Shown: piece by piece, positions 55,376-64,000 of the stretch
Numbering within the stretch: position 1 is the stretch's first letter
How the letters are laid out: every line of letters begins with the position of its first letter
NCBI GenBank assembly: GCA_023014485.1
Contig: JAJOZX010003319.1
Span: 462,369 to 526,368, forward strand
Length of the DNA: 64,000 bases
Direction of reading: 5' to 3'
Source: Bathynomus jamesi
Lineage: Eukaryota; Arthropoda; Malacostraca; Isopoda; Cirolanidae
Program-made: the position numbers and the translations under genes
The notes under the pieces: model-generated
The model's database searches: none
What the model was told of the DNA's origin: nothing
Seen by the model: the letters and a program-made list of their open reading frames with translations, nothing else

Positions 55376-56050
55376 CAGGTCTAATAATGAGACAACCCTC
55401 AACATATGGTGTTTGTGAAGTTAAGGTTAACAGATCTGCAGTTCATTTACCGAGGCTTGTACTCAAAACATTTTCTGGGAGTATTTAGGAATGGCAAGGA
55501 TGGGCAGACAGTTTTCAATCAGCAGTTCATTCTAATGAAGTGTTAAGTGCGGTGGAGAAGTTTAATTATTTGCAGTCCCTCGTGGAAGGGGAGGCAGCAA
55601 AGACAATAGCAGGATTATCATTAACAGAGGCTAATTATAATGTGGCTTGGGATATATTAAAGAAACGGTTGGTAAGCCAGAGATCTTAATTAAAGCCACC
55701 TCCGCGAACTTTTAGCTATACCTCTGTTAATAATCCAATAGTGTCAAGGAGTTGCGCAGTTATATGATGAATTTGAAGTTAGAACTAGGTCTCTGGACAA
55801 CTTGGGTGTAGGAATGGAAAGGTATGGTATAATGTTGGTCACTACACTGGAGTTAAATTGGCTAGCTCAATTTTGCTTGAATTAAGTAGAGGACACTCTA
55901 CAGAACATGTGTACATCCCCCTTCAGCAGATGTTAAGTCTTTTAGGCACAGAATTAGCAAGACGAGAGGGAATTGAGTTTGCACAGTGGGATGTTAAACA
56001 AGGGGACAAAGGCAGGCACAGCACCAAAGTTTCTACAAAAAGGAATAGCC

Positions 56051-58300
56051 CATCCATCTTGCACAGGGTCCCTCAGAAGCTAGGGCCGGTCCTGCAGCTA
56101 AGGGGCGCGCGGCTTTATAAACATGGCTCTATCCCAGGTTTAAAATCGCGCCATTTCTCAGTCTAGATTCCAACATGGTGTGCGAAACTTTCAATCTTAA
56201 TTATATCGAAGTTCATCGTATTTTTTAATGACGATTTAGCCTTAGACCTTTACAGAGACCGCAGCGTTATTCCGGAATCCTGTAATTGTTCTCAGTGCGG
56301 TAAAAAATGCGCTATTCAGAGATAAGGCATTATTTCAGTGCAAACACTAAAACAGTTAAGTTAGGTTGCTTTAATGGTGGTGATTATTTTTTTTCTGCGT
56401 TATTTGGTGATATTTCTTGTTTTTCTCTGCTACTTTTTCGTGCTTTGTGCAATGGTACTTGTCTATCCAAAACACCTTAAAACTGATGTTTTTTCATAAT
56501 TCTACAACTATTGACAATATGTACGACACAAAGCACGAAAAAACACGTAGAAAGAAACAAAAAATTATCATCGAATCGGCGATGCCACTTAGCTGTGCAT
56601 AATTGCCAAATGTTTATATACTATACTTTAATTTGAGTTTAAATCTAATAAAAATTGCATAGTTTATTCAGATTTGATAATTCAGAAGTTTTACTGTTGA
56701 CGAAAATTGAGCTTCACTTTGCAACAAATTTTGAAATATTTGTATAAATAATTTAAATGAATGAATGATTCTTGATCGGGAAAAGTAATTATAAATATTA
56801 CAATAACTTAACATACAATTGCTAGTTGCACTACAGTATTGATATTTATTTTTCCTGTTTAATTTGGACCCTAAGCTTTACAGTAGGCTTTACTGGGCTC
56901 ATTTGGAAATAAAGACTGCCGATTGAATGAAATGAATTCAGAATTATTTACTCGTTTATTTTTAACTTATTTACTTATTACAGGTATCGTAATATATATT
57001 ATATAAGAGAGCTGTCCGTCTGTCCGTCACACTTTCAGAAATTGTGAGAAAAAAATTCAGAAATTGTATTACGGGCGGCAATGTGAAGCTCAAGATTTTC
57101 ATGACTGTGTTCTTTCTGTAGTTTAGCAATGGGGGAAGGTGGGGTAGGGTTAATGGGGGATGGGTGGGGTAATGGGGGGGGTGGGGGTAGTGGGGGATAG
57201 GGTTAATGGGGGAGGGTGGGGTAATGGGGGAGGGGTTAGCCCCCAAGTTGTATGAATGGGGGTGAGGAGGTTTTGGGAGATACCAGATTCAGAAATGTTG
57301 ACACAATGTGAAGCTCAAAATTTTCACGGCTGGGTTCTTTTTTTTGTAGTTTAGCCTGTCTAACCGTCAGCGAAGCGGCGGGAACTGTACTAGTACTAAA
57401 TAATTTACAATCAACATATACTTTACAAGTTTTCTTTCGTAGTAATGTGAAAATTACCGCGTAAAAGTTACCCCTCTTAACCATTTTCTGTTAACAATTT
57501 ATTAGGGAAACTATAATTTCATGCGTCTACAAATGTTGGATTTCTGTTCATTGTCAATGTTAATCTAACAGATTTTGGAAGAACCGAATTATGTCAAAAG
57601 TGCGCAAAGTTTTACACAATCTTTCTTTACTATAATAGAACTGATTCTATCTGTGGAAAAAATCACAGAAAATAATTTCATACCGAAAAAGTCGGTGAAT
57701 AATTTCATACCGAAGATTTTGAAAAGAAATTTAATATTAAGGCAGCGAAAGCTCGATATTTATTTTCAGTTCACGAGGGAATTAGATTTTAAAAGCAGCT
57801 TCACATATCATCACACAATGGGTTCGGATGTGAAGCTTAAGTTTTTCATGGCAGCCTTCTTTTCTATAGTTTTATTGACCGAATGACTTTTCTCGATTTC
57901 ACAAACGTAGATGGAATTTTGTAGAAACGTCCACAGACTATTTAAACTGATGATTACACTGCCCAACAAAAAAAAAATTTTTTGCTGCGGATTTAATTCT
58001 AAGACCTGTTTCTGGATAATATTGATGTGCTGATTTCAAAAATCACCTTAGATTTTGTCCATCACATCAGGTTTTTGTGCAATGCAATATGCCTATTTTG
58101 GGTGATCCATGAAGGGCGCTTATCAAAATTGATGATTTTTGAGACCTGTTAACAGCTGTTTTGCTGTTAAAATTTTATCTGTGGAATACGCAAATCTGTG
58201 CATTAAATCTAAAGGTCATGTACAACATATTAAAATCTTGGGTATCTGTGATTTCCCCAGGTGTGAGCGTGACGTCATTATGGAAAACTGATGAGTGGGT
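56051..58300. other. Repeat-rich non-coding DNA
   Basis: From 56080 a GGGCCGGTCC-type sequence resembles a hAT end, but no partner was found. Three related blocks, each with AATGTGAAGCTCAAGATTTT followed by a CTTTCTGTAGTTTA-like segment, lie near 57078, 57308 and 57822. A G-rich tract is listed separately. At 57959-58200 a sequence beginning CACTGCCCAACAAAAA looks like a repeat of unknown type. No gene recognised. Confidence 0.45.
57125..57262 (+). repeat. G-rich minisatellite-like tract
   Basis: Repeats of GGGGTAATGGGGGAGGGTG and TAGGGTTAATGGGGGA type, with many runs of 4-9 G on the + strand. It could form G-quadruplexes. Chance proline-rich ORFs on the other strand come from it. Confidence 0.85.
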
Positions 58301-58369
58301 AGTTGGGAGGTAACGAAAATGGTTCACTGAGTAGGTAGGTAGTTAATCTAACAATTATTAAATTCCTTT

Positions 58370-59276
58370 TATGTCAATAACTGGGTGGATGAAACCAATT
58401 GGTTGCTCACCAGAGTTATTCTCCACACTAGTATTTATATACTGTGTGAGAAGAGCGTGCTCGGTAATAGATACATTACCGCTCAACCAACCGAGGAAAA
58501 AACCAAGACAACGCTGGTGGAAAAAGCCCCGCGAAGAGGAGAACAAAGGAGGACGAAAACGAACAACGGGGCGAGAGGACGCACCAGCAAGTGCGCTCTC
58601 GACAATTACACAACCGGAGAAGGGAGAGACTCCAATAACTAACAGTAAGTGACTAATTGAGTTTTTAACCCATCAATTTAATCACATTAAATTAAGCTGG
58701 GTCAGACAAGTTAGGCCTACATTGTGGCCTAAGACCCAGCATCAACTCATAGCTTAACAAAGGTGAAGGTAGATTGCCCTAACCTAAATTGGTGAGGAAT
58801 CCTACTGTGGACCTCAATTTATCTGCCCGCTCTGGACCATTTCCGGAATCTCTAGGCTGACCCCTCTAGGCTAGACTTGATCTACTCTATAGTTAGACTG
58901 GAGATAAAAGGGGTGGGTTAATTGTAGACCGATTCATACAGAGCATTTTTCGCATTGGTGGTCCGTGTGTGGGGAATTTACAAACCCTAACCTTACTTAA
59001 AAAAAAATTGCAGAATTAGGCTAAATGGTCTAGCCTAAGCCTAAGCCTAACCTAATCAAGCCTAATTAGGTCTACAACCTAGGGCCTAACTAGGAAACAT
59101 TTACATTTAAGGAGTCTCATTTTCTTATAAGCTTAGACCTGAGTGACACACAAGTACTTGGGGGGGATTAAACCAAATTTAAACTTGACTGTTTTGTCTG
59201 TGCTCTCTCTTCTCTGGTAATTTCTTCTTGTCCTCTATTTCATTACGATCCCCAGTTAAACAATTTTGACTTAGAC
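58370..59276 (+). other. Upstream part (LTR and leader) of the third BEL/Pao element
   Basis: About 900 bp precede gag. The LTR must lie here or just upstream, but its partner is outside the window and I could not fix the LTR end or primer site. A donor-like AACAGTAAGT is at 58638-58647. Confidence 0.4.
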
Positions 59277-60335
59277 ATGGACAGTGCGGAATTGAAAAAG
59301 TTAAAAAAGAAAAGGGGGGCAAAGTTGGGAGCTGTTACAAAGGCTGTGAACACTTTTAACAATATTACACAACCAGGTAAGGAAAATTTAGAGTGTGTAA
59401 TTCTTAAATTGGAAACTAAAAAGAAGGAAATAATAGCCATTAATGAGAGTATTTCAGAGTTAGTTGAATCCGAAATGGCTGAAGAACAATTGATAGACCT
59501 TTACGCTGATGATGATGACCAGGTAATCTCAATTGAACAGCAAATAACGAGACTACGGTCTCGTTTGACTGACTTAACACCAAAAAAACCTAATTCAACT
59601 GTTGAAAAGTTTAGTTACTTAACTAGTTCCCTTAAAGGCCCAGCCTATAACCTGATAGCCTATTTACCAGCCGTAGGGAATTCATATGAAGTAGCTATTG
59701 ATCTTTTAAAACGTAATTACATTAATAAAGATGAGATTGTATATGAATTATCTCAACAAATTTTTGAATTTGCACCCATAAAAGATAACCATAGTGATAT
59801 GGAAAATTTTTATACAAAATTAGAAGCTATTATAGGACAACTGGTTAGCAATGAGATAGATATTAAAGCTTCATCTTGGATTATACAAGGCATAGTACTT
59901 AGGTGCCTTCCTTCGAGGGTTAAAGATATTTTAATTCTAAAGACGGGAGAAAATTATCCTAATTTAGAAAGTATAAGAAAACACTTCCCCAATATCCTAA
60001 CTAATTACAAATTGAGAGATTTTCCAACACATAAGACCCAGACTATGGATAAACCAAAGACTGTTCCCAGAGACCAACTAGCTACAGCCAAACAGACAAA
60101 ACTTGATACTGTAGAATCAAATGTGACCAACTATAATACACGAACACCTACATTACAGAACTTTAATGTAACTGCTGCCTCAACTTACACACCACATTGC
60201 AAATTTTGTGCAAGTAATGAACACAGTAGTACTGGGTGTGACAAATATTCAGACTTTAACCAAAGAGCTAAAAGATGCGAACAGTTGAACCTGTGTAAAA
60301 AGTGTACTGGCCAGGGACATTATAAGAAAGACTAA
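59277..60335 (+). pseudogene. Third BEL/Pao gag
   Basis: 352-codon frame from MDSAELKKLKKK, coiled-coil rich, with EKFSYLTSSLKGPAYNLIAY and AIDLLKRNYINKDEIVYELS (BEL/Pao gag core) and two knuckle-like clusters CKFCASNEHSSTGC and CKKCTGQGHYKKD. The stop after KKD is a frame change: the next frame continues with FKCKFCKSLRHVSSMC. The segment normally found just before EKFSYL (P-F-x-G ... W-x-x-F) is missing in frame after TPKKPN, which looks like an in-frame deletion. Confidence 0.8.
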
Positions 60336-60379
60336 ATCTAGGTTAAGATTCAAGTGTAAGTTTTGTAAAAGTTTACGAC

Positions 60380-61052
60380 ATGTCTCATCAATGTGCGATT
60401 CACCAAAGTGTCCAAACAATAGTACTCAAACTCAAAAGATACCTCCCCCAAACAAAGGTAATCAAGAAAATGCCTTTCATGGGACATTCTGTTTGTTCAA
60501 ACAATGTAACAAGAAACACTGAGATTCTTTTACCAACTATTACTTTGGACTTAGTGAATAGTGAGGGTAGCACCACTCCAGTGAGATGTCTTATAGACTG
60601 TTGTTCTCAACAAACATTTGTTTCACAAAATGTAGTTAATAAATTTGGTTTGACACCAAGCCCGAATGAACAAAACCTCAATATTGCATCCTTTGTTAAG
60701 GATAACTCGGACAAAAATAGCTATAAGACAATTGACCTGGAACTACATTTAGAAAGTAAATTCAAGAAAATTGAAGCAGTTATTATTTCTAAAGGGACAA
60801 AACAAACTGGTTATACCCAAACTAGAACAAACCATAAATCATTTGGGAAAACACTACAAAATAGCTGATAGACATATCACTAACAACACAGTAGCTAACA
60901 TTGAAATGCTAATAGGGGCAGATTATATTAATCTTATTCATAAGGGCATAGTAGAGATAGGTAATGGTATAGCTATTCAGACTCCATCAGGGATAGCCCC
61001 TTTGGGTGACCTATCAAAATACAACCTAGACCTAAACCAAAACAGATCATGA
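60380..61052 (+). pseudogene. Third BEL/Pao protease region
   Basis: TPVRCLIDCCSQQTFVSQNV in the 60380-60868 frame occupies the protease active-site position. This copy has D-C-C where the family has D-[ST/C]-G, so a key Gly is replaced. After a frame change the second frame (60771-61052) has NIEMLIGADYINLIHKGIVE, the protease end. Confidence 0.75.
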
Positions 61053-61064
61053 CCAACAAATACT

Positions 61065-63196
61065 ATGTGCCTCAACTCAGTCCTACATAACACCTGTAAG
61101 AATAGCAACACTTTGAATAATATTATCTCAACTGAGAACATTAATTCATCATTATCAAATGAAACTTTGGATGAGGCAATTCAAACTTTATGGTTACTAG
61201 AATCTGTGGGTATACATGACACAAATCAAACTTCAGAAGATCAGTTAATGGTAGAAAGATTTGAAGACACCATTCAGTGCAAAGACAATAGTTATTTTGT
61301 TGAGTTACCTTGGAAAATAAATTGTCCAACTTTAAGAGACAATCTCAAAGTAGCTAAAGGACATTTATATAAAGTAATGAAAAAACTCAAACAAGATAAT
61401 AATATTCCATCATATAATGATGTCTTCAAAGAACAGCTGCAGAAAGGCTTCATTGAAGAAGTAACAAATAACCTTTTAAAAAAGATGGTTGTCATTATTT
61501 AACCCACAGGGGGGTTTATCGACAAGATGCCCCAACAACAAAACTCAGAGTAGTATATAACTGTAGCCTCAAAGACAGTGATAAACACAGTTTGAATGAT
61601 TGCCTGATTGAGGGTCCTAATCTCATTTCTGACCTTGTGAAGATCTTACTGAGGTTCAGGTTAGACAAATATGCCGTACAAAGTGACATTTCAAAGGCAT
61701 TTTTGAGAATAAATCTTAAAAATGAATATGATAAGAACCAACTTAGGTTCTTATGGTTCAAGGATCCATTTGATTTGAATAAAGGGTTCATAACCTATAG
61801 ATTTAATGTTGTGTTGTTTGGAGCCAATTGCTCACCTAGCCTATTAGCATTGACAATTGGACATCATTTGAACCAGTTTAATAACTCTTTAACATTGAAC
61901 TTCCTTAAGGAACATTTTTACGTAGACGATCTAATAGGCTCAACAACAACAAAATCTGAATTATCTGAAGTCTATGAACACTCTCAAAACATTATGCAAC
62001 AAGGTAACTTTGAACTTAGAGAGTGGATTTCAAATGATGAGGATTTAAACAAAAAGATTTTAAAGGATAATAATGGTCTTACTGAGCCATCAGACAGAGT
62101 TAAAACTTTAGGTATGAACTGGTATTTGGATGCAACTTCTAACAGTCATGATTCAATCTGTACTAAAGGTTTTAAACTTGATGAGGAAGCAAATACTAAA
62201 AGACAAATATTATCAGAGGCTTCCAAAATTTTTGATCCCATGGGTCTATTCTTGCCTTCAACAATAAAATCAAAGATTCTCCTCCAAGAAATTTGGAGGA
62301 CAAATGTTGGGTGGGATGATCCAATAACAAATGAAAATCAAAAATCTTGGAAGAAGTTAGCTGCTGATTTAACAAAAGTGCAGAACATTAAAATTCAAAG
62401 GTGCTGTGGGTTTAGGGATAAGCCCCAGAGACTTCATGTGTTTGCTGATGCAAGCACACAAGCTTATGGGTGCTGTGCGTATCTTGTGAGCCCTACAGAA
62501 AGTCATCTAATTTATGCAAAAGGGAAAGTTGCACCTCTCAAACCTACCCGAACCATACCTCAATTGGAACTATTGGCTGCTACATTAGCCATTAAAACCA
62601 TTTCATTGCTTAAGGATGCTTACCATGATGTGTACTTAACTCATATCCACATCTGGCTTGACAGTCAGATTTGTCTTGCCTGGATACGGAATGATAGCAT
62701 TAATAGTAAGAATATCTTTGTAAGAAATAGGCTAAAAGAAATAGCTGAAGCTAATGAAAGCCTACAAGTAAACTTTCACTATGTTCCAACTAAACAAAAT
62801 CCAGCAGACTTTCTGACCAGAGGTTTATCCTACAAGTTGTTGAAGTCAAACAAAACTTGGTTTATGGGACCTAAGTGGCTCTGTAATACAGACCAATGGC
62901 CTGTGGAACAAGTTAACTTGACATTAAATTTAATCTTTTCAAATGAAAAGGTTGAACCAATCACTAATTATGAACAGTATTCTGATTTCAGTAAACTTGT
63001 CAGGGTCACAGCCTACTGTTTGAGGTTTGCTCACAACTGTTTAACCACAATTAACAAACAGCTAAATAAAAACAATCATAATTATACAGAAGTTGCAACC
63101 AAATACTGGATAGGCCATGCACAACAAAAAGAGTACAATAAAGAGTTAGAATTCTTAACTAATGGGAACAAACAAAAGAACCTGTACCATCAGTAG
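61065..63196 (+). pseudogene. Third BEL/Pao reverse transcriptase and RNase H
   Basis: Frame 61065-61502 is the N-terminal connection (LDEAIQTLWLLESVGIHDTN). After a shift near 61500 the 534-codon frame 61592-63196 has AVQSDISKAFLRINLKNEYD, YRFNVVLFGANCSPSLLALT, FYVDDLIGSTTTK (YVDD intact), LHVFADASTQAYGCCAYLV (RNase H Asp), HIWLDSQICLAWIRND and VPTKQNPADFLTRGL. The core frame is unbroken for 1.6 kb. Confidence 0.9.
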
Positions 63197-63198
63197 TT

Positions 63199-64000
63199 GT
63201 GGATCTAAACTTGGTCAGAGATGAGGAAGGCCTTCTAAGGTGTAAAGGGAGATTAGACAAATCAAAACTGTCATACAAAAGCAAACATCCCATCCTTTTA
63301 CCTAGATTTAGCTATTTGACAACATTAATCATCAGAAAAACACATAATGATGTATATCATATGGGGGTACCACAGACACTAACTACATTAAGAAAAACTT
63401 ATTGGATACCCAAGGGAAGGATCACTGTTAAAACAGTCCTGAGTGAGTGTGTCACATGTAGGCGTATTCATGCTAGGCCCTATAGGAAACCAAATCCTCC
63501 TGCTTTGCCAGAGGAGAGAGTTACTCTCAACAGACCCTTTGAGACTGTAGGCATTGACTATACAGGAGCATTGACTGGGGTGGGTGACACTGAACAAAAA
63601 ATGTACATTGTACTGTTTACATGTGCTGCCTCACGAGCTGTTTATTTGGATGTTGTGGAGGACCTTACAGCAGAATCTTTGTTGCTGTCTTAAGAGATTC
63701 TGTGCACGACATTCAGTACCCAAGACAGTTTGGACTGACAATGCTACATATTTCAGGCTGGTGAACAAGTCATCCACGACTTGTTAAGCGATAAATCACA
63801 CAATTATATATACAAAATTCAAACATAAGTGGAAGTATATTCCGGTTGCCTCTCCTTGGTATGGTTCTATCTGGGAGAGGAATATACAAACAGTAAAGAA
63901 TTGCTTGAAGAAAGCAATTGGCAAAAACATATACACTTATTTGGGTTACTCACTCTCGTGGATGAGATTGAGAACATCATTAACAATAGACCACTCACTT
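63199..64000 (+). pseudogene. Third BEL/Pao integrase, partial
   Basis: The 63199-63693 frame has the zinc domain (KTHNDVYHMGVPQTL, CVTCRRIHARPY) and FETVGIDYTGALTG with the first catalytic Asp. After a shift near 63690 the frame reads HSVPKTVWTDNATYFRLV (second Asp) and, past a further break, YGSIWERNIQTVKNCLKKAI (Glu). The rest lies beyond the window. Confidence 0.85.

Larger units (their letters stand above)
47823..56050 (+). pseudogene. Outer BEL/Pao gag, split by the inner element and truncated
   Basis: gag starts MSAAELNKFKNK at 47823; after a frame change the next frame reads SSVTAQLSILETKKVALSEV and stops at 48133, where the inner element begins. The sequence resumes after the inner element at 55376 with decayed gag and ends in SILLELSRGHSTEHVYIPLQ (55858 frame) near 56050. 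No protease, RT or integrase follows, so the 3' part is deleted. The coding sequence occupies 47823-48133 and 55381-56050 only. Confidence 0.75.
58370..64000 (+). mobile_element. Third BEL/Pao element, + strand, runs off the window
   Basis: gag, protease, RT, RNase H and integrase follow in order and orientation, with several one-base shifts. The protein sequence is distant from the inner/outer pair (different gag and RT wording), so this is a separate BEL/Pao lineage. The 3' LTR is outside the window. Confidence 0.85.

Noticed and set aside
56971..57246. Proline-rich protein on the - strand
   Set aside because: Translation of the G-rich tract; no other coding signal.

Overview
The window reads as arthropod nuclear DNA, possibly from a crustacean. 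It is AT-rich, has canonical GT-AG splice sites, carries an arthropod-style BTB exon (ttk/lola-like) and a divergent K50 homeodomain, and otherwise consists mostly of transposable elements. I see no rRNA gene, no convincing tRNA gene, no CRISPR array and no prokaryotic gene.

Host-gene material is sparse and on the + strand. A long BTB exon (1801-3144) has clean splice sites. A small exon is present twice (14557-14755 and 20494-20694), each copy behind the same fossil LINE, so a segment was duplicated with a spacing of about 5.94 kb. The BTB exon ends in phase 0. Copy B is phase 0/0, while copy A is shifted by one base and would stop early. At 34759-35011 is a terminal exon for a K50 homeodomain resembling the dve/SATB group; it has no methionine start and is easy to miss. 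A lone C2H2 finger fragment lies at 41137-41232.

Mobile elements by region: 4-6 kb has a piggyBac-type MITE and a hAT element holding a foldback hAT MITE. 7.75-13.1 kb is a 5.36-kb DNA transposon for a roughly 1460-residue protein with an XPG/PIN-like nuclease core, Cys-rich ends and a CAT target duplication. 15-19.3 kb holds a DDE-type fragment, a gypsy RNase H scrap, a Tc1 remnant with a 230-bp hairpin, and a hAT MITE. 21.7-28.4 kb is one CR1-like LINE with a PHD-like finger, endonuclease and RT, broken by a 750-bp hAT and by a SINE pair that itself holds a hAT. 28.5-32.3 kb has a piggyBac C-terminal domain and a TIR element holding a second LINE, a hAT MITE and a mariner. 37.1-39.4 kb has three Tc1/mariner-type elements set in TA and GT microsatellites. 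39.7-42.9 kb has SINEs, a Tigger and an RTE-like fossil. 43.8-56.05 kb is a + strand BEL/Pao element whose LTR is split by a 2.96-kb DNA transposon with three spliced exons, and whose gag is split by a complete - strand BEL/Pao element. 58.4-64.0 kb is a third BEL/Pao element running off the window.

The layout records successive insertions, many datable by exact target-site duplications. Single-base frameshifts are common in the element ORFs. At least one appears to be shared by two related copies and so is probably real; assembly indels cannot be excluded for the others.
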